Shown: piece after piece, positions 33,016-43,757 of the stretch
Layout of the letters: the number at the start of each line of letters is the position of its first letter
Position numbering within the stretch: the stretch's first letter is position 1
Source of the DNA: Anthracocystis setariae
Taxonomy: Eukaryota > Basidiomycota > Ustilaginomycetes > Ustilaginales > Ustilaginaceae
NCBI GenBank assembly: GCA_928724745.1
Contig: CAKMXJ010000006.1
Coordinates: 620,001 to 684,000, forward strand
Reading direction: 5' to 3'
Length of the DNA stretch: 64,000 nt
Translations under genes and position numbers: made by a program
The notes under the pieces: model-generated
What the model was told of the DNA's origin: nothing
Databases searched by the model: none
Seen by the model: the letters and a program-made list of their open reading frames with translations, nothing else

Positions 33016-34403
33016 ATGTCAACTAACGAGCTAGACATGGATGCGGCGGAGCTTAGTGGTGTTCTGAACTTCAATGACAGTCAACTTTCTCATGCAGATG
33101 AAGAGCATGCGCAAGCCGCGCGAGGTGCCAACGCTCCTCTTTCCAATTCACAGCTTGGGTCAGCAACAACTTCTCGCTCAGCGTCTGTACAGCCATTTCG
33201 ATCGTCAATCACTACCAGAGCTCGTGCCAATGCAAAGAAGGCCAGCACCGTCACTGCAGGCAAGCGCCGGAACCACTCTTGGACGAAGGAGGAAACCTAC
33301 CAGTTGGTCAGTATCATTTACAATAACGAAAGCTACCAGCGCGCATTGCTGCCTTCTCGAACGAACATGGTGGAGGGCCCAACTAGCACCTTGCGTAAGG
33401 ACTGTGTCCACGCCGACATCTTCAAGCTCATCTTCCCTGCAGAGGCCGACTCATTGGTGGACACCGATCGCATCAAGACAAAGCTTTGTCGTCTCCTTAC
33501 ATCGTACCAGAAGCTGAAGGCCACGCTGACGTTGACCGGAGCTGGCACGCTCCTTCGCGATATCGATCCTTCTAATCCTGTAAGTGTTTTGCTGTTTTCG
33601 AAGAGATGCTTTTGTGCTAACACATAGTTTGATCTCTTCTTTCCTCGTGTGTATAGGCTTACAACTCCCGCAAAACCCTCACTGATGCCAACCCATGGTT
33701 TGAGAAAATGCACGAGATGATGATGGATTGGTACCAGAGCGCCCCAAACATCCTGATCACAACGCCAGCCATTGACAGCAACGACGATAACAACGACTTT
33801 GACATGTACGACGACACTCAAGGCTCAAGTCACTCTGGCCATGCTCGAGGCTTGCCTGACCTGATGAGTATGATCGATCCAGCGTTGGTCTCTTCCTCTA
33901 CCTCCACCACCAACACCGCCACCAGCGCCACTGCCGCCAACGTTGCAGGCACATCTGCTCTCGACGACGAACCCCGCACTCCCCCTCTCCAACTCCGCCA
34001 ATTCACCTCCATCCAACGCTTGTCCTTGCCGTCGTCAAATCGCGAGACGCCACATCTCGGCAACAAGCGCAGGCGAAGCTCAGGAATTGAGGCCAAACGA
34101 GATTCTATCGCAGAGGCTTTCTATCAGTCTCAACTGGATTGCTATGCCATAAAGCTGGAGTGCGAGAAGGAGAAGACCAAGCGCACGGAGATGAAGCTCC
34201 AGACCGAGCTGCAGAAGGAGAGAGAAAGGGATGAGCGTGAGCGTGAGAGGGAGCGTGAACGCGAAGAACGCGAGGAGAGGAGACGTGCAAATGAGCGCAC
34301 TGCTTTGGTGGATGTCCTCCGAGCTCTTGGTATCAATAATGTCCCTCATGGCAATGTTCCTCCAGCACCTCATTACAATCCCGACCTCTTTGACAGCATG
34401 TAA
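33016..34403 (+). CDS. Transposon Myb/SANT-like DNA-binding protein
   Basis: Exon 1 is 33016-33579, the intron 33580-33656 (gtaagt...tgtatag) and exon 2 33657-34403, giving 436 aa. A Myb/SANT-like trihelix region begins at about residue 84 with HSWTKEETYQLVSIIYNN (Trp89) and runs to about 175. The rest is Ser/Thr/Asp-rich, then a highly charged Arg/Glu coiled-coil stretch at about 353-406. In Harbinger elements the Myb-like partner binds the ends and brings the transposase into the nucleus; that role is inferred here from family and position. It lies 230 bp upstream of the transposase gene, same strand. The intact frame across a clean intron indicates little decay. Confidence 0.82.
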
Positions 34404-34633
34404 ACTCTTCTACGTCATGTACTGATATTCGCACAGCAATGTAACTCCATCACCATTCACTAACATTCAGAGACCATTTATTAGTATCGAGTGAGACCTG
34501 CGAGGATACTGAAAAAGTGGCGTTATTAAACAAAAAAAATTTGCCTACACGCATGGTCTAGCCCTACCATCATCTCCATCGTCTGACCACAGCCAAACCA
34601 ATCACATATCTCTACAATAACAGCCCTAGCAAC

Positions 34634-36253
34634 ATGGTGCGAACAAGCAACAAGCAGAAGCTACTCAACAATATCGCGCGCCTGCTTGAAATCAGCGTCA
34701 AAGCTGAACTCGAAGACGCAAACGACGAAGCGTCCGAGGACTCAATGTCTACATCCTCCGATGATGACGAAGACTTCGACAACGTTCTAGACAACAAACA
34801 TGCAACCTCACGTCAACTCATTTACCTCTATGCAATGGTACAACAACAACGATATACTGTCTCTCACGTGCACGCTCAAAACCGGGCGCAGAAGTTGATC
34901 CATCTCCTTGATGGGTACGCCGTCAATAACAAGCCGATGTTTCGAGGCCTTGTTTGCATGTCACCCAAAGCCTTCGACAATCTCACAGGTCGACTACAGC
35001 GTACTCAGGCGTTTGGTCATGGCTCGCTCCCTCTTACAAAGGTTCGAGAGATCGTCTCTGTCGCTCTTTACAGGCTCGGTCGTTCTGGTAACGGAGCAGG
35101 GGAGCGTGACTCTGCCCTGCAATGTGGTATCAGCGTTGGTAGCTTAATCAGCTACACTGACCGCACCGTCGACGGGCTCAACCAACTCAATAGAGAAGTC
35201 ATGCGATTTGCCAGTGAGGAGGAACGACAGAAGGCTGCAGCTTGGGTTCGCAGGACGTCCGGTGTTGAAGAGTGGGGAAAAGGATGGCTTGTTGTGGATG
35301 GAACACACTTCAAGCTTGCATTTCGACCAGGCCTGATGTCCAAGGAGCACTACAGCTACAAGGGAATCTTCTCAATCAACGTCGCTTTGGTTATCATGCC
35401 ACACTCACTGCGCATTGTCGAGTCTGTTGTTGGTCAGCCTGGTAGCGTTCAAGATTCACGAGTATGGACCTCTGGAAGCAACATCTTAAAGAAACCCCGT
35501 CTTTATCTTGACGAAGGTGAGTTTATCTGGGTTGATGGTGGATACGGCTTTTCGCCTTTCACCGTAGGACCATTCCACCATATCCAAGCCGACAAGAGCC
35601 GCGACCTCAAGCACTTCAACGCCAGCCTTTCAAGGGTGAGAGGCCGAGTTGAGAACGCAATCGCATACCTGAAGAACCGATTTCAATGCCTGAAGGACTA
35701 CCGCGGAAACATCTATCGAGTTCAAGACCTCAACACAGCAGCAAAGACGATGCAGGCTTGTATCATCGCTCACACATTTGCCAGTCAATATGATCAGCCT
35801 GACGACCTTGCTGAACTCCTGGCTGTGACCGAGGACGCTGCTCAGCAGTTTGAGCGAGCAGAATGTACCAATCAAGAGCAAGCGCAAGACCAAGAACACG
35901 AAATCAGAGCCATACGACGTGCTAACCAGCAGCGCTACGAGGAAGAGCTCGACCTTGATACTCGCAACATGAGTCAAAATGCTCTCTCAAATCGCAGGAC
36001 CGCACTTGCGCATGATCTTCGTGAGTCTATGTTTCAGGCTCTGTTTCATTCAACTGCTCGGATGGAGGTGGACTCAACACCGGAGTCCAGGCGCCATGGA
36101 AAGGGCACTGCTGCATATGCTGCAGTGCGAGCAAGAGCAGCTAATCGTCGCCACAACTCTGACGAGGATGAAGACGAGGACGAAGACAACGACGAGAACA
36201 ACGACGTCGAGGGCAGCAATTCTGTCACATCCACAGGCCAAGCTCTCATGTAA
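34634..36253 (+). CDS. PIF/Harbinger DDE transposase
   Basis: The product is 539 aa in one open frame from the ATG at 34634. The nuclease core carries VVDGTHFKLAF (Asp222), PGSVQDSRVW (Asp274), WVDGGYGFSP (around Asp301) and RVRGRVENAIAYLKNRFQCLKD (Glu340). These are the conserved blocks of the HARBI1-type DDE_4 nuclease. An N-terminal helical region precedes the core, and the C-terminus is acidic (DEDEDEDEDNDENNDVEG). All catalytic acids are present and no stop or frameshift is seen, so the enzyme may be active. It would cut at the 56-bp ends with help from the adjacent Myb-like protein. Confidence 0.93.
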   Translation: MVRTSNKQKLLNNIARLLEISVKAELEDANDEASEDSMSTSSDDDEDFDNVLDNKHATSRQLIYLYAMVQQQRYTVSHVHAQNRAQKLIHLLDGYAVNNKPMFRGLVCMSPKAFDNLTGRLQRTQAFGHGSLPLTKVREIVSVALYRLGRSGNGAGERDSALQCGISVGSLISYTDRTVDGLNQLNREVMRFASEEERQKAAAWVRRTSGVEEWGKGWLVVDGTHFKLAFRPGLMSKEHYSYKGIFSINVALVIMPHSLRIVESVVGQPGSVQDSRVWTSGSNILKKPRLYLDEGEFIWVDGGYGFSPFTVGPFHHIQADKSRDLKHFNASLSRVRGRVENAIAYLKNRFQCLKDYRGNIYRVQDLNTAAKTMQACIIAHTFASQYDQPDDLAELLAVTEDAAQQFERAECTNQEQAQDQEHEIRAIRRANQQRYEEELDLDTRNMSQNALSNRRTALAHDLRESMFQALFHSTARMEVDSTPESRRHGKGTAAYAAVRARAANRRHNSDEDEDEDEDNDENNDVEGSNSVTSTGQALM

Positions 36254-36464
36254 CCCTTCGCGTTCAATTCCTTCTACATTGCAATGATAACAAGCAAATC
36301 AGTTCGCTCAGATGTGTGTACAAAAGATGTTGATTGAGTCAAGCAAGGTGACGAGGAGCGATAGTTCAACAAGCCGATCAGTGCGATCGGGATCAGATGA
36401 GCAGATCGAGTGAAAAACACGTCTGAAAGCACGCAGCAGTTGTGGGGCGCTCAATATCCAAAAA

Positions 36465-36520
36465 AAGTCCGCAAAATCAAAAGCACGTGCTTTCGGAAGT
36501 CCGCAGAAATTGATACCCCC
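36465..36520 (-). repeat. Right terminal inverted repeat (56 bp)
   Basis: This is the exact reverse complement of the left repeat, ending TTGATACCCCC at 36520. It has the same internal AAAGCACGTGCTTT palindrome and is followed directly by AAA. Confidence 0.95.
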
Positions 36521-36523
36521 AAA
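36521..36523 (+). repeat. Right target-site duplication AAA
   Basis: AAA follows the right inverted repeat and pairs with AAA at 32728-32730. Confidence 0.55.
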
Positions 36524-39454
36524 GACAAGCCTGGTTTTTTTTCAAACAACGCTGTTGGTACTTGTGCTACCGTGAACTTCTCGCCAAGACACTCAGGAAT
36601 GCTTCGGACGCCGAATGCGATTCACTGTCGTGGCAAGCGGGGTAGATGTAACAAACAATGATGGTTCAGAAAGAAGGAAGCATTGGAAAGATCTTGACGC
36701 TTGGCATGCCATGGTGTTTTTTTTTTTTTTTTTTTTGCCTCGTTTAGCGAAATGCTTGGCAGCAAACGTGAGTCTCGGCTGGGGAGACGAGGATGAAGGC
36801 CGAATGTTCTTGCGAGAGCAAGAGGGCTGGCGTGGTTGTTTCACGCCATGCTGGCGAGTAACGTTATTCTTGCCGCTGCAAACTCGACAGACCGAGATAC
36901 ACACAGCGTCGTTGCAACTGGCATGGGCGGTTGCGGTTTCACGCGATCCGGACTGTTTACTGCACCTGATTGACCAGTGCACTGACGGACTGATGGAGAA
37001 GATAATCTTGGGAGGGTTGCAGCACGGCTGCGCTGCTTCCATGTCGACATGCTTTGTCACCTGCTCAGAAGCCTTAAGCTTGGCCCCAATACGCCAACGC
37101 ATGAAGGTAAATACAGACTGGAACCAGCCCACGTTCAAAGCCAGTTCAGTAGGATGTAACCTGCACAGGACGGAAGATCGCATGCAGGTTTGCCCTTGCC
37201 AGTGCGTTGCTGCTGGTCCTTGGACTGATGCCCATCAGTGCACGAGCCCCTGTTCCAATAAGGGTTGGTTGGAAGATGGGGTGGGGAAGGGGGAAAAAGG
37301 GGGTGCCTGCAGAAGCGCTTGTTGCATTGAAGCCAAAAGGGGCGCAATGGATGGCGGAGGTTGCTTGAAGGCATGTGCTGGTCGCTGCAACCACAAGCTG
37401 TTGCTGGTTGCTGCATCAACAGAGCACTGCAGACAATAGGTTGCACCACATGCTCGCTTGATCAGGTCCATCCTTTCCGACGCGAGACGCAATAATGCAA
37501 CATGATCAACCGAGGACACCGCGCTGTTGTATAACGCTGCATTGTAAAGTCTCAGGGTCACGAAAGATGATTCAACAAAACAGGGTAATCGCTGCCTGTA
37601 GCATCGGAGAAACAGAAGCCGGAACGCTCTGCGACGTCGAACTGCACAGATCGGTTCTGTTCCATCTTGGTATTGCAGCGACCATGGGCCAAAATAAGAC
37701 ACCGGAATTCAGTGGTTCCTACTGTACCGTACCGTACAGTATCGCGGACCGAAACTCCTTTCAACATACAGTACAACACTGTAGCATCGACTCAATGAGA
37801 CCCCTGTATTTGTCCGGCTTTGCTTGCAATGATTGTCTGAAGTTCTTTCGGAAGGTTCGAGTATGGGCTTCGACGCCGCAGCGTCAAAGATCATCATGCG
37901 TGCTGCAGTGGGCAGACCATGTGGACTTGCTTACTGTACAGTACAGTACGGTACAGGGCGGAGGAACGATATCTCGAACGGGATCAAGATGAATCGATGG
38001 CGCCGGCATCTTTTCTTTTCGCGACCAACCTTAGTTTCACTCGGACAAGGCCAAAGTGACGGACGGGCGGTAGTGGTAGCCGACCAACATGCGCTTTTTC
38101 GGCGCCCCCGCCCCCCCCCCCCTTGTTTCTCCCTTCTGTCTCCTTGTTGCACTCCTAGCGCGGATCTCATGCAGCTTTTTATGCAAAATCTGCATTGCAT
38201 GTGGAAAGCGAGGCAAGGGAGGAATTTGAGCTGCACCTCGACTCGGCATGGCTCGGTGTAAAAACGTCAAAATTGAGCATCGGTCTCGGCTGCACTTTGG
38301 CAGCAAGGCGTAAGAAAGTAACGCGGTTGGATGAAAAGCCCTTTCAACCATAGCATCGGCATGCCTCACGTTCCCCTCGGCCTCCAAGCGCACTTGAGCC
38401 CCTTTCTTTGACTTAGTCGATGGTCTAGTGTCCTGGCCTGATCAATATACTCTTTCGGCCGATCCATGCCGAATAGACGAGGGAAAGAGAGCACGGATCT
38501 CGATCTGCGGTTGTGAAATAAAATAAAATAAAATAAAAAATAAAATAGAATAAAATGAGCTGATGGTGTCGGTGGACAGAGACATATAGTACAGCACAGT
38601 ACTGTACTGTACAGCAGCAAATGATCACCAGCGTGCATGTCAGTCGTTGATGTGCGAGAGAGGGGATGCGGCTCGGCGTAAAAGCAGCATTAGCGGCTTA
38701 CAATCCTACAATCACTTGGCGATGGATTACTGTGCAGCATTATTAATAAACGCAGGCGGGCAATCAGGGGTTTTAGGCAAGTTCAACCCACAACGCAGAC
38801 AAGAGAGCGCGCGCGTGTCTCTCTCTCTCTCTCTCTCTTCTTTTTCTTTTTCTCTTTCTCTGTCTCTCTGTCCCTCTCTGCCTGCAGTGGGCCTGTGGGC
38901 CTGTTGGGTTGCATGCAATGCCGACAGCCACCATCGGACCACCCGACGCGAAATGTGATGCGTGGGTGCTTCTTTGGAATCCACACGCGTGTTGCCGAGC
39001 CCGCACACAAGCGCTGTCCACTCTATTTGACACTCGCCGACCCTAAATCAGTGAATCAGTGCATTTGTGTGATTTGTGTGCCGTCCATCCATCCATGCAA
39101 TACACTCTCTGTACACTCTTTTTTCAAAGCACCAACCATGCTGCCTGCCAATCGAGGACATGCCGTAGACATGCTGCTGTGCGTCGGACGTTCCTCGATC
39201 GCCGTCCGCCGCAGCGCACAAGAGAGTGATGCATGGTTAAAACAAAGTTCTTGAGACTTCCGTTCCGTGCTCTGATGTGGTGAACGGTACTGTACAGCAA
39301 TTCAGTCAGCTTTTGAAAGCCGAGATCGTCAATTCCAAGTCGAGACTTGTACGCCACTGAACAAGCGTACAATGTGCAGTGGGCAGTGGGCAGTGGGCAG
39401 CAGTACTGTACAGGTAGTGTTGAGAGTAGAGTCCGGTACACGCGCGGCTTAGGT

Positions 39455-39502
<48 letters not shown>

Positions 39503-40093
39503 ATTCTCTACCTTTCTTCTCTTACACACGATTCAGTCCGGCATCCCAGCTTGCTGCTGATATCTATTCGTCCACTCTATCTCTCTACCCTTCCGACAAC
39601 TAAGCTATCACTTTGTTCGCATTCCTCACCATAGACTACCGACGGTGACTCGCGTTCCTCCCGTATAGCATCCGCCTTCCTGTCGCTCTTTTCTCAACTT
39701 TGCAGACCACATCGCAGCCTCGACCACACTCTTTGCCTCTCTTTCTGTCGCTCTTGGCCTCCTTGATCCTTCGCATCGTTCTTCGTTCGCCTTCATCTTG
39801 CAACACATCCGAGCTTTCACATTGGCACCTCTCGACCTCATCACGGCCAGCATCCAGCGAGTTCGACATACTTGACCTATCTTGCATCCACCTTCCCACC
39901 TCCAACTCTGCTTTGCTTCAGTCAACGACGCGCATGTTTTACCGCTTCTCAGTCTTGTCGTCGTAATCGCCCCTTCCGTCGGTCGACGCCATACCACTTC
40001 TTTGATTGCCAACCTGGCGCTTCGCCCTCACATAGACCCTCTCGGGTCCGTCAGCATCTGCTAAGCGGTGCAAATTTCGTCACATACACCAGC
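36524..40093. other. Long repeat-rich intergenic region
   Basis: About 3.6 kb with no gene I can support. It holds a T-run near 36718-36736, a cluster of TACTGTAC-type motifs (37730-37742, 37932-37956, 38588-38612, 39287-39297, 39402-39413), an (AAAAT)n tract near 38517-38557, (CT)n runs near 38819-38838 and 39459-39497, and GGGCAGT repeats near 39379-39400. The last 500 bp before 40094 are pyrimidine-rich and probably form the promoter and leader of the SH3-TBC gene. A 274-codon frame at 36615-37439 contains a poly-Phe run from the T tract and was not accepted. Confidence 0.5.
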
Positions 40094-43000
40094 ATGGACG
40101 CCCACACACTCAACGCATGGACTAGGTTCGCCCTACAAAAGGGCGGCATCGGTTCATGCTCAGCTCTCATCGATAACCCGGCCACTGAGCCGGAGGATCT
40201 CATGTTCATGGCGGGCGAAAAGATCATCGTTCTGCGCAGACTAGACGACGAGGCGCCTGAACCTAGCACTAGCTCCAATAGGAGGAGGGACGCCGTACCG
40301 GACAGCGAGGCCTGGTTTCTAGGGTACTGCGAAGGTGTCGTAGGCCGCTTCAAGGGCGCTCATGTGCAGTTTCACGGCCGATTGAAGAAGCCTGTCTTGA
40401 TGCGTCGCAGCGTTGCAGGTAGCATCCGTGATTCGAGCCTGCGTCCCATGTCCAAGAGCGACGCCGCCAAGATGCATCTCTCCCAAGTGCCAGCCGGCAT
40501 CCCATTTGCAGCCGTCAACTCTGACGGCGAAGAAGACGCACTTTCTCCTGTCGACAAACGATCGCGTGCACTGCCATTACCCACCGCTGCTTCATCTTCG
40601 TCCACCAACCCTGCAGCAACCACGCCTCAACACGGTCGCTTTGGTCTCAACACTCCGCCACACTCAGATGAAGGCCATCTCCGTAGTTCAGCGCAACCTC
40701 GCACGCCAGCGTATGGCGACGACGATGATTCGGATGACTCGGACTCAGAACTTCCGTGGGCGCGTAGGGACTCTGTTCGGCACAACGCCGTCCCCACTCG
40801 CAAAGCCTCGCTCGCCGGCCCACCAGCGCCAAGGCGCACTTCATCTGCTTTCGCCCACAGTTACGACGATACTCGCGACGCCCATGGTGTTCCCACCATC
40901 CATCATTTACCACCTTCACCCATCTCATCGAGCGAATCGCCACTCCAGGGCAACCCGAACATCCCACTGCCTTCCATTGTCACCACATACAGCTCCGGCC
41001 CACACTCTCACTTTGACGCTCACAATAGCGCCGATTCATCTGGGTTTGCTACCACTCCAACCGAGACGTTGCGCGCATCTACTACGTCTTCCGGGTACAC
41101 CTCCTCGACGCAAGACGATTCGGACGAAGAGCAGGGGGCGGACAATCGCCGTAGGGATTACGCCTTTTCCATCTACGATATCTATGGCCGTGACTCGGTA
41201 GCGTTTCCCAACTTTAATTTCCGCGAGTACGGAAGCAAGTCTCCCAGTTTGACGAGGATGACCGACTCGAAATCGAACGAGTCGCTCACCGTGCCTCAGC
41301 AACGCTCGATGAACGCGACGGACAACAGCTTGCAGCTGCCTTCTTCGCCGGTTCAGCGTCCACAGATGTCGGCGCCACCGCAAGCTGGTGCTGTCAAGGC
41401 AGGCGGTATGCCACGTCGACCGGGACAGCTCGGCATCCCTGCTGTCAGCGATCCGTCGATCCCTTTGGCGCTGCGATCCCCATCGGGCCGTCGCCCCAGT
41501 GCAGCGCCGGATCCGAGAAGCACCGGTGCCACTGGCGGCCGCATCGCGTTGAACATGGCTTCCGATCTGCGTCGTCGAGTCGAGGCACCTCTCGCTACTG
41601 TATCAAGTGAATCGTCGCTCGATGCAGCAGGTGCAGCCGTGGGCCAAGGAGACTCAGGTGCTGATCCCGTGCTGCGTGGACCGGGCGTGTTTGACCCTCG
41701 TCGACGACCTTCGCAAACCAACCTCGACGCGCCCGTTCGCAAGCAACCACCCACCGCTTTGCCTCCTATCTATGCTGGCGAAGATTTCACGGCAGCTAGA
41801 TCGACTTCAGCCTCGGGCTCGGGCTCGTCCTCGCCGCCGTCTGTTGACACTTTGCTGTCCAACACGCAGGATTCTGGATTCGCGTATCGTCCCGGATTTG
41901 CCGAGTCGCGCGAACGCCGTCGATCCATGACGCTCGGAACGCTGGAAAAGATGGATAAGCTTGAGCTTAATGAAGTGGGTGCAAGAGACGCGCACGCGCC
42001 TCCGATGGCAGCCACTGTGTCCGCGCCGCTAGCTTCAGCCGCCAGCGCCACTCGGCCTAGCTTCCGCAACGCAGAGACAGGAGCTCGTTTGCGCAACGGT
42101 CAAGCGACGTCACCGGGACTTGGGCCCGTGCGCGCATCCTCGGATCGTCTTTCCGAGAGAGAAAGGGCGCATCCGGGTCATGGGTCGGGCCTGCTTCGTA
42201 AGAACCCATCGAATCCTACTCCCGGTCTTCATGGTGGCAGTGGTCTCGTTGGTCTTTCTCCTTTGCGGATGGGTGCCAACAGTCAGCTCGACACACCCAG
42301 CAAATCGTCGTTCGTTCTAGATTCGAGTCGTCCGTCGAGCACGCACAGCAGCAATACGTATTCGACCGGCGCACGCAGTCCTGGTGCTCGTAGTCGGCTA
42401 GGATTGCCGACGCCGTCGCTTGCTTCGCCGCGAACGCTCAGCAGTCCGGTCTCGGATTCGAACGGGGGTCTTGGCTCGCCGCTTTCGCCTGGATCTGCCA
42501 AGGGATCGATGGGGATGGGTTACAGCTTTGACGCCATGGGGTTCGTGGTGAGTCCCGGCACGCCGGCGTGTGAGCCGTTGATGGACGATGCCGAGCTCAA
42601 GGAAAAGTGGCAGGCGGTGCTGAACGAAAACGACGTGGTTGCTGCCAAGAAGAGTCGCAAAGTGAAGAAGCTGGTTCGGGCGGGAGTGCCTGCATCGATT
42701 CGACGCGAAGTGTGGCTGTTCCTGGCGAACGCGTCGGTGCGTCGTCGACCTGGGCTGTTTGAACAGCTGTGCAAGACTTCGTTGGGTGCCAAGGGGAAGC
42801 GCGGCAAGGAAGATGCGTACGATACGATTGAAAAGGATCTTCATCGGACGTTACCGGATCATCGGTTGTTTATGGGCGAGAATGCGACGGGCAGGGCGGA
42901 TTTGGAAGGGATCCTCAAGTCGTATGTGCATTTCAATCCGATGTTGGGCTATACGCAGGGGATGGGGTTGTTGGCTGCGTTTGCGTTGATCCAGATGCCG

Positions 43001-43540
43001 GCGGAAGATGCGTTCTGGTTGCTCGCGGCGATGATGCGCAATCCGCAGATGGAGGAGTATTACTCGGTGGGGATGAAGCAGCTGCACGTGGACAGTGTGG
43101 TGTTTAGCAAGTTGTTGAAGAGCATGGATGGCGAGTTGCATGCGAGGTTTGACGAGTTGGGGTTGGAGCCGATGATGTTTACGCCGAATTGGTTTTTGGC
43201 TTTGTTTACCAGGGTGTTGCCGTGGGGCACGTTGGTTCGGGTTTGGGATGTGTTTTTCTTTGAAGGGCCGACGTGGATGTTGCGGGTGGCATTGGCGGTG
43301 GTGAGGATCTTGAGGGAGAGGTTGATGGATAGGAGTGTTTGTTCGGGGCAGGGCGAGATGTTGCAGGTGTTGTTGCATCCGGAACAGACGCATTTGACGG
43401 TGGAGAACGTGCTCAATTGCGCATTTAGCGTCAAGTTGAAGGATGGAGAGATGCGCAAGTTGAGTAGGAGTGCGTCGACGTTGGTGAGGGAACAGGGGAT
43501 CGAGAAGAGGTCCAGGGTGATGGGCAAGGGGATGGGTTGA
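40094..43540 (+). CDS. SH3-TBC domain protein, Rab GTPase-activating protein
   Basis: The product is 1148 aa from the ATG at 40094 (MDAHTLNAWTRFALQKGG); the upstream frame continues only via a TTG. Residues about 20-95 resemble an SH3 fold (EPEDLMFMAGEKIIVLRRLDD, then EAWFLGYCEGVVGRFKGAHVQF). A long Ser/Pro-rich disordered middle follows. The TBC domain occupies about 860-1110: GVPASIRREVWLFL, the arginine finger in TIEKDLHRTLPDH (Arg918) and the glutamine finger in LGYTQGMG (Gln955). TBC proteins switch off Rab GTPases in membrane traffic; both catalytic residues are present, so GAP activity is expected. The Rab target cannot be told from sequence. It is convergent with an alpha/beta hydrolase gene. 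Confidence 0.88.
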   Translation: MDAHTLNAWTRFALQKGGIGSCSALIDNPATEPEDLMFMAGEKIIVLRRLDDEAPEPSTSSNRRRDAVPDSEAWFLGYCEGVVGRFKGAHVQFHGRLKKPVLMRRSVAGSIRDSSLRPMSKSDAAKMHLSQVPAGIPFAAVNSDGEEDALSPVDKRSRALPLPTAASSSSTNPAATTPQHGRFGLNTPPHSDEGHLRSSAQPRTPAYGDDDDSDDSDSELPWARRDSVRHNAVPTRKASLAGPPAPRRTSSAFAHSYDDTRDAHGVPTIHHLPPSPISSSESPLQGNPNIPLPSIVTTYSSGPHSHFDAHNSADSSGFATTPTETLRASTTSSGYTSSTQDDSDEEQGADNRRRDYAFSIYDIYGRDSVAFPNFNFREYGSKSPSLTRMTDSKSNESLTVPQQRSMNATDNSLQLPSSPVQRPQMSAPPQAGAVKAGGMPRRPGQLGIPAVSDPSIPLALRSPSGRRPSAAPDPRSTGATGGRIALNMASDLRRRVEAPLATVSSESSLDAAGAAVGQGDSGADPVLRGPGVFDPRRRPSQTNLDAPVRKQPPTALPPIYAGEDFTAARSTSASGSGSSSPPSVDTLLSNTQDSGFAYRPGFAESRERRRSMTLGTLEKMDKLELNEVGARDAHAPPMAATVSAPLASAASATRPSFRNAETGARLRNGQATSPGLGPVRASSDRLSERERAHPGHGSGLLRKNPSNPTPGLHGGSGLVGLSPLRMGANSQLDTPSKSSFVLDSSRPSSTHSSNTYSTGARSPGARSRLGLPTPSLASPRTLSSPVSDSNGGLGSPLSPGSAKGSMGMGYSFDAMGFVVSPGTPACEPLMDDAELKEKWQAVLNENDVVAAKKSRKVKKLVRAGVPASIRREVWLFLANASVRRRPGLFEQLCKTSLGAKGKRGKEDAYDTIEKDLHRTLPDHRLFMGENATGRADLEGILKSYVHFNPMLGYTQGMGLLAAFALIQMPAEDAFWLLAAMMRNPQMEEYYSVGMKQLHVDSVVFSKLLKSMDGELHARFDELGLEPMMFTPNWFLALFTRVLPWGTLVRVWDVFFFEGPTWMLRVALAVVRILRERLMDRSVCSGQGEMLQVLLHPEQTHLTVENVLNCAFSVKLKDGEMRKLSRSASTLVREQGIEKRSRVMGKGMG

Positions 43541-43757
43541 GAAGCGGGTGGGATAGTGCCGAGGTGTAGCATGTTTCAATGGACAATTTCATCTCAGATT
43601 AGACTCTATACGATGCGTGACTTGAAAGGCTGGTAAGTTCTCAGATATGTAGGGAGTGAAGCAGGTGAGCACTTTGTTGGTTTGCATCCTACTGAAAGGG
43701 GCAGGGTTGGGTGATTAAGGGCGGGATTGTGATGATTTGGTGTATGGTGATGTGCAT

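Larger units (their letters stand above)
32731..36520 (+). mobile_element. PIF/Harbinger DNA transposon, complete
   Basis: This is a 3790-bp element bounded by 56-bp terminal inverted repeats that are identical base for base by eye, with an AAA duplication on each side. It encodes two genes in the same direction: a Myb/SANT-like protein with one intron (33016-34403) and a DDE transposase (34634-36253). This two-gene layout, the 3-bp target duplication and the transposase signature fit PIF/Harbinger. Subterminal copies of AAAGCAC at 32840, 32907 (inverted) and 36426 are likely protein-binding sites. Both genes are uninterrupted, so the element looks autonomous and recent. A transposon boundary error of a few bases is possible. 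Confidence 0.93.

Noticed and set aside
36615..37439. 274-codon open frame right of the transposon
   Set aside because: It runs through a T homopolymer (poly-Phe), has scattered Cys and Trp, and shows no motif or codon bias. Likely chance.
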